Source: Brugia malayi
Lineage: Eukaryota > Nematoda > Chromadorea > Rhabditida > Onchocercidae
Direction of reading: 5' to 3'
DNA length: 64,000 bases
NCBI RefSeq assembly: GCF_000002995.4
Contig: NW_025062476.1
Coordinates: 7,996,501 to 8,060,500 of the forward strand
Shown: positions 25,901-38,000 of the stretch, one piece after another
Numbering within the stretch: the first letter of the stretch is position 1
Layout: every line of letters begins with the position of its first letter
Program-made: the position numbers and the translations under genes
Notes under the pieces: generated by a model
What the model was told of the DNA's origin: nothing
The model's database searches: none
The model's input: the letters and a program-made list of their open reading frames with translations, nothing else

Positions 25901-28128
25901 TATTCTAAATCAACAGCATACTTCTAGCGCTGCTACGAAGTTGATTGATCAGGCCACTTGCAATCATTTCTTCTGAAGTAGAATTCATCTCGAATATCAC
26001 TTTGTTCAGTACAGTTATTCCTCGTCTTCCTAGCACTTGTTCCAAAGTTAACACTCGATCATCAACTCCAGTATTTGTTACTATTGCTACCTAAACATTT
26101 ATAATTATACAATCATTTTTTCAAACAGAACCAATATCGAAAAATATGGTCGTTTCAATATGTCTATAAAGAAATTTTCATAAGAAGTTCAATACAAATC
26201 TCTTATCATGGATGAAAATAATTGTAGAAACAACAAGATAATGTTTTGTTACATTGCTATATATCTGTACTCAGAAACTAGAAATTGAAAAATAGGTTTA
26301 TTGATAGATATTTAAGTATCAGATAGTTTTTTGATTTTTTGATCTCATATTTTGGCGTTTCTAAAAAAAAAGGAACTGAATCATCTTCTAAAACATCTTT
26401 TTGGAAATACTAAAACGATCATACCTTTCGATATTCATATTTCCAAAAAAAATTCTGAAATTTTTACGGAATTAAGATTAATTCAAAGTAGAGGATCTGT
26501 TTAAATGTAAACAGATTTTAAATGTTGAAATATGATTTTAAATGTAAAATCATATTTCAACTGCACAGTAATATGAATAATTTTCCAAAGAAAAAAAGTT
26601 GAAAAATTTCTAGCCTTTTATTCTAAAATTCTCAACAAATTAACCTTGAACCATTTGTAATGAGTTAAAACAGCAGCTACAGCTTCAGCAATTGAATTTA
26701 TATTTGTAAACGAAACTCTAGCCAAAGTTCGATAAATCGTCTTATCAATCAAGCCATTGGTTGCTGTATACGATATGACGGGTATATTCCAGAAAGCGGC
26801 CATTTTTGCAACTACATCTAGTTCTACAAAAAAATTGTATTGAATGAGATAATATGTTTAAATATTTATATTGAAATATTTGTTACCATTCAGATACTTT
26901 CATTGTGAGCGCTGTAAAAGTGTATCATAATGATCAAAACTAATATTAGCACATCCTGTCTTCGGAAAGCATTTGTTATCTCCCATAATAATTCATAACA
27001 AATTATCTCTGGACCTCCACTTTGCTACCACGGCAACCTTCGTCTTAGTAAATAGGTGACCACGAATTGGGTGATTTTTGGCTATTTTTTAGGGTGATAA
27101 ATTTCGGTAATGTAATGTCCGCAACCGTTTTTTTCCTATCAAACGAGGACGTTACATCGGCAATAGATTTATTTAATAATGACTGCGATTTAATAAATTA
27201 AATATTGGTGAATCGATTGAAAATTTTAAATCAATTGATAAAATAAAACCTGAAGAACAATAAGGACCAATGAATGCACGGATCTCTTGTTTATAATACA
27301 TTTCAGCTGCAACTGTTGCACCTTCAAAAGAATAACCACATCCCGGTCGGGATGAAATTCTGTAAAACATTATTCTCCCTCAAAATTAGAAGTGATTTGA
27401 ACTAAATAATTTTACCAAAATACTAAATTAAATTCCATGATTAAACTCCATTGTCCTCAAAATGCTGTTGTCCACCGTAATGTTTCAAATAAATAACAAT
27501 TGAACAATCCCAAACATCTTCTAATGCCTACTAAATTACAGTTAACTTTAAATAATTCCTCAATCTTCAAATTTCCACGTACGACAAAAATCATTTAAAA
27601 ATCGTGTCCCAATTTTTGTTTTGCATAACTTACACTACTATGACAAAAACACACAAGCAAATTGGTTTTTAAAAAATATTTAAGAGAAAAGTCTAACTCG
27701 ATGTCAATTCTTTCATCAATTATTCCATTCTCATAGAGATCTTCCAGTGATATATTTAACATTTTATCTTCATGTAATAGAGCTCCCGCAGCACCAATAT
27801 GCCCCAATTTTAGCTTTATTCGTTCTTTCGCTGTTTCCAATATCTGCACCATTTTATTATGTAAATTTTTCTTAAAACACATTTCTTTAAATTCCAAAAT
27901 TTATGTTCAACTTTGTAGAACAACCTCATCGTCTGCAGTGTGTTGTAGAAGATCCAGTTCTTTATCAGAATGATAACTGAAGTTGGCATTTCTGTTATCA
28001 AACATTCCCATTGATATGGTAGTAAAGTTCTGGAAGGAAAACTGCGAAACTTGCACATTTTTTGTTCTAATTCTGATAATGCTCGAAAGCAGAAAAAACA
28101 GTGATAATTTGCACGAAATAATGAGCAT
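19965..28128 (-). CDS. gcy: Receptor-type guanylyl cyclase (gcy family)
   Basis: Single-pass receptor that makes cGMP from GTP; in nematodes these act mostly in sensory neurons (family knowledge). The start at 28128 gives a hydrophobic signal peptide ([16 protein letters not shown]). The ligand-binding ANF domain spans exons 27840 to 24317, with [30 protein letters not shown] and [13 protein letters not shown]. The exon 24085-23907 carries the membrane segment [17 protein letters not shown]. The kinase-homology domain (23818-21560) has HGSL in place of HRD, as usual for these pseudokinases, with LTDFGIAN and CSPEM. A dimerisation helix (21444-21304) precedes the cyclase domain (21210-20185), which has metal-binding FSDIVGFT and ETIGDAYM and the N/R motif [12 protein letters not shown]. 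The last exon is 20042-19965. About 1,150 residues in ~24 exons; most joins are phase-consistent. Three joins are problematic: a frame break at 24782, no AG acceptor before the exon ending at 25016, and an unclear donor near 27654. Confidence 0.95.
26495..26561. repeat. Two adjacent perfect hairpins sharing an AATG loop
   Basis: The first inverted repeat has 9-base arms (26495-26503 and 26508-26516). The second has 17-base arms (26524-26540 and 26545-26561). Both enclose the same four bases, AATG, flanked by TTTA and TAAA. They lie in a cyclase-gene intron between exons 26645 and 26090. Confidence 0.9.
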
Positions 28129-31100
28129 TCTGAAACCAAAAGAATGAAATTTAAAAATAAAATTAACTTCTTTTTCAAGCAATTAGGTCCAGTGCAAATG
28201 ATTTAAGTTCATTTGATTTAGCTTTTATTGAAATATATTTTATATATGGACAAAATGATTTCCACTGGTGTACCTCTGGATCGGACTAACCATACCATCC
28301 CACATAATGCATAATTATCAGTTCAAAGTTTTTCACAATGTAAGAAGTTCGTGAAGTTGCTTGTAACAAAGAGATTTAGATATAGAGTTAAAAATGCAAA
28401 TAACTAGCACAAGGACATATAAAAGAATAGGCAATGGTTAGATTCATATTTAACACGTAGTTTAGAATTTATCAATTAATGAAACAATAATGGAGTTTAA
28501 GTTACAGAAATAAGTTTTATTTGCATTTTGCTATACACTTTTCAAAATGGAGTATAATTTACGAATCTTTGAGGCTCAGCTTAATTGCATTTTGCTGTCA
28601 CCTGCTGATCCTTCCATGTAATCAACTACTGCAATGAAACTGTATCAGTACATAACATCCGTAACTTGAATCACATATCATCCTATGAAACAATAAAGAT
28701 TAGGTAGTAATGTCCCGTCTGGTCTTCGAATATTACAAATTTACTATAATACGTGACTTAATTTAAAATGTCGGATCTTATATTTATTACACACATTACT
28801 TTTTCTTCTGTTTTGTGTTCTGTAAAAATTAGGTGAATATTTTTAACTTTAAAATGCATTAAAGTATATTAAATATACCGAAGCGCTTTATGAAAAGTAG
28901 TGAGACACTTTGTCTGAAGCTACATATAAGTCATATGACTGCAAAGTGTCATCCTTGACCTTATGCAAACTAAGCTTGAAAGACTGACGTTCAATAAGTT
29001 TAGCATGAAATAGCACTGTCAGAAAAGCAGCCCTTTTTTGAATATACACATTATAGAAATAGAGTTGAATATTTTGTTAAATACCTTTGTGAAGAAAATA
29101 ATGAGCAAAGACCTCTTAAAAAAAATTTAGACCATCTAAATACCGCAGAAACATACTTATATCAAAAATTTAAATATCGAAAATTTAAACTTGCTGCTGA
29201 TTTCAAAACTTGTATATAAAACAAAAAAGAGGAAGCAACTTGTGACAACTAGACCATTTCAATTCTGGAGAAAATACTAGCCATCCTTTGCGACGATTAT
29301 TTTCTTTATCTTGCTCCATATCAAGATTACTAGAATCTCGAAGATCAGTGAATATTGAATACAACTAATCAGGTGCACCTCTCATCACTGATCTTTCTCA
29401 TCTAAGAATGACTGCTTCCTTTATATATGTAGCCTTCTTTTCGGAAACTTTTTTTCATTTTAAGTCCTTAGCAAGATATTCGTTTCCGAGGGAAGATAAA
29501 ATTGCTCTAGGATTTTAGGGCAAGTACTATGTTTTCGAACGTACATGGCTTCATTAGGGTAAGAAAATACGCGGATTAAAAGGCTTTCTGATAAATTGCT
29601 CCAAGACATTTCAGATGCAGATTATCACTGTTTGTCTAGACAAATAACGGATTATTAACATCCCATTTAATCAAAAGTTCATTTTTCACAACTGTTGACA
29701 GCGATGATTTACAGAAAAAAGTCAATATTTATGGAAAAGAAATTAATGTCGAGAAAAAGCTTCACACAATTTCAATTTGCACTTTGTGTTAATATGTGGA
29801 AAAAAATTGTTAGAAACATGAAAGGCGTATTTTGTGAAAAGATAATTTGCAGGCTTGAACAGAAGGGAAATAATATTTGTCCTTCAGAAAACCAACTCGG
29901 AAAAGCTACTTTAGTTAAGCTAATCAGGATGACTTATCACTCAAGCCACAGAATATGCCATTCCAATTATCATCTATTTTGATCTTTTGTCATCTTTATT
30001 AAATGATTTCCTCAAAAAGTTCAATGGATATCTTACTGAATTGCAGAATGGAATAGGACTGAACCAAGGATGATAATAAATTTAAACAAGCCTAGCTGTG
30101 TTTTAATTGATCGCAAATTATCTTTTACTTCAATTATCCTTTTTCAGGAAATGATAAAATAATAAAATTAATTCTGAAGGGGTTATGCTTTTACCTCCCC
30201 TAAGGAAACTACTGGTGCTTTAAGCATTAGCCATAGCCAGGTAGATTTAATTATTGTTTCAGATTCGCTTCTTTGCTTATTTTCCATCTTTAATTCATTG
30301 CTTCGACGATATCTTGACGAAAGTATTTCGTATTTCTATCTTAATGTGTCACGTACAATCGTCACATCGAGACGTAAAGAGGATAAAGAAGGATCCTACA
30401 CTTCATGATCACAGTATTTTGAATTGCAAATGCAGAAGTATTAATTAAAAGAGCGGTAAGGAATAGCAGAATGAAATTGTAGTACCATTTGCCAAGAATG
30501 CAGCCAATCGATTAGAAAATGAAAGAAGCTACTCCGTTGTAACTGAGAAATTTAGAGTTATACTACTGGAAATTGTCAGAAATGTCCACCAGCTGTACTA
30601 TCTATTGATTACTTCAAACAATTAGAACTCCCGGTTGACTCACGTCTCGTCGCGAACGTAATAAAAGTGTGTGTTGCCACTGACTGTCTTAAACATTTTA
30701 AAGTGTCAGCTAATTGAAAAGGATATGTCACCTTGCTGAATGGTTCGATAAAATGGTCTCAGGTGAAGTTTAGAAGAAATGTTCATTTTTAAAAGTTCCG
30801 AGTCCGGATACTTTTTTCGAAACTGTTTAGTCGTTGAGTTTCCTTATCGATGCAGTTCGGCCATTGGTGCACTCTGCAAATTATTCTATATATTGCTTTC
30901 TAATATGTTGGAACTTTTTTTGGATTTGTGCATTGAAGTCGGAATGTTTTTATCAGCAATAGATATTTGTTTATTATAGCGAGATAAAGCAGTCAGGTGT
31001 TTGATTAAATTAAATACTGTTTTAGTTTCAAGCTTTAATTTGTTATTGGGAATAATTCGAGATTATGATCTGGAAATTGCACTATTGAATTGGGATTTTG

Positions 31101-31242
31101 CATTCGGTAGGGATAGAGCTTCTCTGAAATAATTCTAAATGTGGAAACAAAACGAAAGAGGGCATTCTAAAGGCTCTAGTCAGCCCTGATTTGTTTTTTC
31201 CCGGTATCAATCACATAAGTTATCGTCATAAACATTTTTAGA
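28129..31242. other. Intergenic, scattered coding-like scraps
   Basis: No complete gene. At 30568-30717 (+) an open stretch reads GNCQKCPPAVLSIDYF, KQLELPVDSRLVANVIK and KHFKVSAN before a stop. At about 29677-29790 (+) another reads FTTVDSDDLQKKVNIYG and continues for 20 codons to a stop. Both look protein-like but have no recognised family and no clear neighbouring exons. They may be pseudogene remnants. Confidence 0.35.
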
Positions 31243-33090
31243 ATGATAACTTTCATTAGCTTGCTTTTGATTCTCTTCTCACTTGTAGATGTGAATAAAG
31301 CAGCGAATGTATTAACCATGCCAAGCACAGTGTTCCCATTCCATCAATTTATGATACGCATTTTCGACGAAGCGTTGAAAGAAGGAAATACAATGTTACG
31401 TGACTTGAATCCAACTTTTCAATACATTCTCCTATATGGGAAGGAACGGAAGATATCTTCCAGAAGTGCTCTGTGTAATTAGAAAACCACATTCTCGTCC
31501 GATCAACTGAACTGATTCGAAGAGTCTCCCGAAATTCTGGCATTTTACAATTTTTCTTGCAGTTGTCAGTTGTTGAAGAGTTGGAAGGGAAATAATGAAT
31601 AATCATTTCTTACCACATTTCCATGTTTTTCTTTTGTTTTCATTTGTTTTGCAAGATTATGTGCAAAATATCGGTAATATTTTCAATGGAAGTTGTTAAG
31701 AGGAAGAACTAATATTCCTCGTGCGATCAATCATATCATGTTTTGCAGAGTAAAATTAGTCTTCCAAAAGGAATAGACGAAATCTTCTGGAAGGTGAAGT
31801 CGTCAGATTAGGAAAATTGATTCTGGTATATGGGATGATGATTTTAATGATGATACGGAGCAAATAACGGCTTGATTGGCCAGAATCAAAATGTATAAGC
31901 AGATTAGTTTTTGTGATTGTGTGAAATCTTAGATCTCAGCAAGATCTGTGGTAACCCGTTATAACAGAAGGCAGTATCGTTTTGTATTTAACCGATCATC
32001 AGTTCCTGAAGTTAGTTTTTTTTTTTTCTCTCTCTGCAAGAAGAAACATGCAGTTAAGGTGCAGGATTTTACTAAAATGGAGAAATTGGAGAAATCTATC
32101 ATTTCTTTCTTTTTAATGGAACTGGAATTTCTTCGGTTTGATCAGATTTTCATTTCCATTTCTGCTGGTGCTTCCATTTCCTGTAATATTTTTAATTATT
32201 GCTGTTTAGGTTTTGCTTACCCATAACAAGAATTTGATGCTTTGGTAATTAAGGATTTTACAACAGCAGTTATGAATGATCTATATAATCCATGTGGTTT
32301 ACTACTGGTTGGTTTGAAAAAAGTGTTATCTACTAGTCTATGACTATTTTATACTGAACCATATTGGAACAGTCAGAGTTCTAGTTCTTCGTGTTATTTG
32401 CCTGTCCTTTCTTGGCTCCAGATATGTTTTTGTTTCATAAATGTATTTGTTTCCGAAATATATCCGAACTCTTTATCTTGTTCGATATCTTTAATAGTAA
32501 ATCATTTTACATCTCTTATTCCTTTAATTTGGCAATTTCAAAGTTATTTTATATCTATATTCTGAAATTTAAAAAAAATTAAGAACTGGTTTTATAAGTC
32601 CTTTAGTGATAACTTTACACTTGTTTAGAACTATTATGTACGTATACCGCCGAACGCATTTTGCATAGAGCGAAATGCCTCAAATTGGAGTTACTGCATG
32701 TCGTAAGGCAACCTACTGTTTATAACTGACTATTTTGCCATGTTGTTTGCTTACTCCAATATTTCTAAATGAATTATTAGAATTGACTGATTAGCTACAG
32801 CTTGTTTTATACATTTTTTGTAATTGGTATATATATAACTATAATTAATATACGAAGATGTTTTTCATTTTCACCAAGCAATTCACATTATTCTTCTACT
32901 GGCGAATTCCGCCGCATTAAATGAAGAAAAGTTTCAAATAGTTGAAATTTTTATCCTTCAAATTCATTCTTGATTTTATGGCTTTTATGGCTTCTTTCAG
33001 GAATGGCTTACTTTTGCTGATAAAGATGCGAGAAATAGATTTGTATTGTTTACCACGGATTTTGCAGTAGAACGGAGTCTTGCACCAAAG
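31243..33090 (+). pseudogene. UDP-glucuronosyltransferase-like remnant
   Basis: UGTs transfer sugars to small lipophilic compounds in the ER membrane. An ATG at 31243 gives a signal peptide (MITFISLLLILFSLVDV) followed by KAANVLTMPSTVFPFHQFM and IRIFDEALKEGN, resembling the family's N-terminal ANILxxxPTxxFSHxxF pattern. After that the frame breaks; matching pieces continue in other frames (LESNFSIHSPIWEGTED at 31407-31480 and ARIKMYKQISFCDCV at 31880-31925) with stops between them. An exon-like block at 33001-33090, bounded by tttcag and gtaatt, reads EWLTFADKDARNRFVLF. No sugar-donor signature motif is seen, so the gene looks non-functional. The link between the parts is inference. Confidence 0.4.
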
Positions 33091-34799
33091 CATGTAATTG
33101 TTGCTTTTTTATCTCAGACTTTTTTTTTAGAAAAGCTAGAATTGTTACATATTCACTGAAAGAATTTCAGGAAGGTTTTGTACAATGTTCCAAATATTTT
33201 AAACCTATCTGCTAATTCATATATTGCATTAGTTTTCTAAGGTGTTATAGAAACTGTTTATGAATAGATCGATGTTTTAAAGTAGAATCAGTTAGTTAAT
33301 AATAGAGAAAACAATTCTGTTGTATGTTAAAACTTCAAGCTTTATAAGATTTCTCTTTATAACTTCTGTGCACAATTCAGGATACCTAAAAGCGAGAGCG
33401 CATATAGCGCATGGTGGTCTAACATTGTTTAGCATAGTATTCCTGTGATAGGCTATCCGTTGACTACCTCCAGTTATGATAATTTATTGCTTTTAACACT
33501 GCGAAATGCTATCAAAATGCTTGCAAAATAGAACTTAGATGAAGAAAACACTGGAAAAGTTGTCAAAGAGATTTATAATTCGAAGAACGTGTTACTTTTC
33601 TAATTGAATCTGCCAAAGAGATTCTAGAGTTTTTACCTTTTTAAAAAAAGAGGTTTTCCCACTTCTTTACATGTGCAATTTTCAATACGCCCTCAGTTTC
33701 TTTTAAAGTTTGTTATGCTTTTTCAAGACCTAATTTTGAAAATTAATTTCTGTTCAGCTAATTCCATTCTGCACGGTTTGGATTCCAACTGTTTATCTTA
33801 TTTTGCAGATAGAAAAAAAGAATACTCATCTTTCAAGATATGATAATTCATTGAGCGTCACAGTGAGGTTTGTACATTAGCATGACATCTCTTCAATCAT
33901 GCAAAAGGTTTTGGGATAGATCCGAATAGTAGATCTGGAATTCTTTTGCGAAGAACAGAAAAGGATTTAGGCTGTCTGATTTTATAAATTCTACTTATCA
34001 ATAGGTTTCAAAAGGAACTGTTATTTTAATGTCTTATTTAGTGAACAAATGAGTTTTGAACTTATCCGTGTTTTATTAATAACAAGCTAAAGTTTGCAAT
34101 AATCTGTGTTTCAGCACACTTCAAGAAATAATATGAAAAAAAAAAAAAAATCTAGTATTTCAGATTCTTCATCCTTGTTCTGATGTCGATGAATCAAATT
34201 TCTTGTAGTAGTTTTTGATAAATATTACTTTATTTGTGATAGACAACATTATCTTTATAATGTTATTTTTATTTATAATGATTCAATACGTCAAGAAAGA
34301 AATGTTGACGTGAAAAAAAATCCAGTTTTTTTATAGGTTGTAATATTTTGACACCTCATGCTAAGAAAACCAATGTGTTTTTGATTGCGCTTTATTGTTT
34401 TGTACAGGTGCCCAGTACTGCATTGTGTATTATCATAAGCTGGTCAGTAGTTCATATTCGTTTCAAATGTATAGTAAATTTTCTCAGTTCTAGTCACCAC
34501 TTTTGCAGCTTTATAAGTTTCATAGCTGTCTACATTCCCTTTGTCTGAAAATTTCTTTCCCAGTTTTAAGGATATTATTCATCGTGCTTTGTAAACTGCT
34601 TAAGAAAGCTATAGAAAGAGATTGTAAAGAATATTAGCGTGAAGAAAGAATCAGGTTGCAGGTTGTAATATACAAATCAATAATTTGTATTTTTCCAAGA
34701 GCCAGCAATAAATTTATATAATTCTTGACGCATTCTAATAACCATCAGCTAATTTGGCATATTCTTATTTACTTTAAAATTTTTTGGAATATGAATCCA
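33091..34799. other. Intergenic, AT-rich, no supported gene
   Basis: A short possible exon at 33809-33869 (KKNTHLSRYDNSLSVTV, between tttgcag and gtttgt) is isolated. Nothing else was supported. Confidence 0.45.
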
Positions 34800-34979
34800 T
34801 TAAATAAAGTTGGTATAAGGGGATTCGTTATTCCAAATAATTAAATTATACAAGATTTTTTCCAAACTAATGTTTTCTGTATTATCTCCAGTAAGTTTAA
34901 TATCAAATTCATGTTCTAATGATTTGAATTCATATTTGGTTGGTTCCAATATTAGATTACCGGATTGCAGAAAGCAGTA
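34800..34979 (-). pseudogene. Isolated minus-strand coding-like stretch upstream of VPS35
   Basis: On the minus strand, after an acceptor-like cacacag, the reading is QSGNLILEPTKYEFKSL, EHEFDIKLTGDNTENISL and KILYNLIIWNNESPY before a stop at 34800. It is well balanced in charge and lacks the composition of a shadow frame. Upstream exons would have to overlap the VPS35 gene on the opposite strand, and none are seen. It may be a gene relic. Confidence 0.3.
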
Positions 34980-35011
34980 CTGTGTGAGGATTAATAAATT
35001 AAGTGGAAGCA

Positions 35012-38000
35012 ATGACGAAGAACGATGACTCCCTTATGTTGAAGTCGGAGCAGGAGAAGTTACTGGAAGAAACGTGTCTTACAGTGCGATCCTTATCGTT
35101 CGAAATGAAGCGATGTTTGGATAAAGGTGTTTTGATGGATGCATTAAAGCATGCATCACAAATGCTTTCGGAGTTGCGTACTGGAACACTTACACCGAAG
35201 TACTACTACAGGCTTTGTGAGATTTCAACATTTGAATATCCCAAGTCGAAGTTAGCAGATCTAGTTTTCTGGAACTTCTTTTTAGACATATCTGAACATC
35301 TGATATAACGCGCCTAGTGTGTTATAAATTATAACATCTAGTGGTGTTATAAATTATTAAGAGAAATCAAATCTGATAATCTATGTCTTCTTACTGTTGC
35401 ACATCATCCGCAAATTTTTTTCAAAAAATTTTCTACTGCATAATTCGTAGCAGATTTTTTTTTTCAATGACTTCGGCAGTATTTTTAGCCTTCTATCGCT
35501 TTGCATATCTAGTATGTCCAATGCTTGTTTCCTAAAATGAATAATAAAATATCTCGTTCAGGAATCAGATTTTCGAATTAGATTAGAATTTTGAACTATT
35601 CTTTAGTTTTCGAAAATCGTTGTAAAAGATTGAAGTAAATTTTCCTGTGTTATAAGCAAGACTCTTTTCAGATGTTGATGTGACTAATGAACTGCAGCAC
35701 TTGGAAGCCCATCTCACTGAAGATTATGAGAAAGGAAAAAAAGTTGCTGACTTGTATGAGCTTGTTCAGTATGCTGGCAATGTTATTCCTCGTCTGTAGG
35801 TTTTCTTTACAACTATTCATGTCTTAGTCCTATTCTTGTCTCATCAAACTTATGAGAGTATGAAGTATTGAAACAGTATGTTTAGAACAAAGTGAGTTTT
35901 GGTGTTATCGAAAAAGTAGCCTAAAAGTCTCGGCAGTGAGCCTTCATTTATTTTGAAGAATAAATTTTGAAATATTTTTTTTGATCGGAATTGAAATAAG
36001 CAAACTGTTTTGTGAATTGAATTTTTAATCTTCAACATTGCAATGGCTTTATTAGATTATTCAGAAAAGAATATTTTATAGGTATTTATTAGTAACTGTT
36101 GGTGTTGTGTACATAAGACTGGGGGAAGCGAATGCTCGAGATATATTGAAGGATTTAGTTGAGATGTGTCGTGGTGTGCAACACCCACTTCGCGGTCTTT
36201 TTCTACGTAATTATTTGTTGCAGTGCACCAGGAATTTATTGCCTGATATAGCAGAGAGTAATAAGTATGTTTCTTCTTTATTATTTATTAAACTTGCTGT
36301 GTTTGACACTGTTCTCTGCTTTCACATTTTAAGAAAATGTAAAAGAGGTATTTTTCTTCGTTGATTTATTCTAAATTTACTTAATTATCAACTGCATTAA
36401 TTTGCCGAAAATTATATACAGTGCAGTGTAGTTATTGCTTTAGTGATGATCATGGAGATGTACGAGATGCAATCGATTTCATTATGGTGAACTTCGCCGA
36501 AATGAATAAATTATGGGTACGAATGCAGCATCAAGGGCCAAGCCGAGAAAAGGATAAGCGTGAACGTGAACGACGAGAATTGCGAATCTTGGTAGGAACA
36601 AATCTTGTTCGGCTTTCGCAGTTGGAAAATCTCAATATTAATAGTTATCGCAAGGTTTGTTTTAGGATCTTACGGTTTTAAACGTATAATATCGAAATGT
36701 TTTGAATGTAATGATGCCATTTAAAATTTTTAATATTGATTTGAAATCATTCAGATTGTTCTGCCAGGAATTCTGGAGCAGGCCGTATCATGCAAAGATG
36801 CAATATCTCAAGAATATCTTATGGAATGTGTCATTCAGGTTTTTCCGGATGAGTACCACTTGGCAACTTTGCATGAATTTCTCCATGCTTGCTCTGAACT
36901 GGATCAAGGCGTTCAAGTAAATCTTTTTTGTTTCAATTTTCAATTCTTTAATAAGTTGTCTTTATTCGCAAAATCCAAGATACTCACTGCTAACAAGTTA
37001 ATTTACATTGTGATTCATTTGCAGATAAAGAATGTCTTCATAGCTTTGATTGATCGCCTTGCTATTTACGCTTCATCTGAAGGTATTGAAATTCCTAGCG
37101 ATTTGCCCCTGTTTGAGATTTTTTCAAAACAGACACAATCAGTGATAATGAGTCGAGAAGGAATGCCACCGGAAGATGTCGTTTCTTTGCAGGTCTTTAT
37201 TGCGTTTTATTATCTATAGATTTTTTTTTTGTTTTTCTTTATCATTTTGTTTCCAATCAGGAAATATTTTAATATTTTTTTAATCAAAGGATTTGAAAAA
37301 TTAGATTATTTACTTGGTTCGGACATATAAATGGAGATATTTAATTTTCAGACTGCTCTCGTCAACTTTGCTTTAAAATGTTATCCAGAAAGAACTGACT
37401 ATGCAGATATGGTTTTCGCCACTACGGCAAACGTTTTTGATAAATTTAAGATAGTAAGGTATACATTAATCTAACTTTTATTATTCTTGTTGTTCACTTG
37501 AAGGTGATGCTGTTTCAAGATGTTTTAAGATTTTTTTTCACTGACTAGCCTTTCATATCTAAATGCCTGCTTTTAGCTACGAACTTGCGTGTCAACAAGT
37601 TCGTCATGAGTTATCCTCGTAGAATGTTTTGAAATTCGCTTATTTTTGTATTTTACCATTTTTCAGAACTTCGTATAATAGCGTTGTTGGCCGCGAGATA
37701 ATGAAGATTTTGCGAATCCCAGTGGATCAATATAATAACACTGACAAACTACTCCAGTTAGAACATTATGGTGATGTCTTAGGATTGATGGACTATCGTG
37801 GAAGAACCCAGGCAGCAGCATACGTTTTACAAAAAATGGTGGATGATGTAAGTTTATTTGCTTGTTCGCGTCACAGAGATCTCATATTGAATTCGAAAAT
37901 TTTCAAATCGATTTCAGAAATTCAATAGGATGCGTAGAAACATAGGGCACTGTATACTTTTCTTATTTTAGGATGTGGTTTTGACTACAATGGAGGCAGT

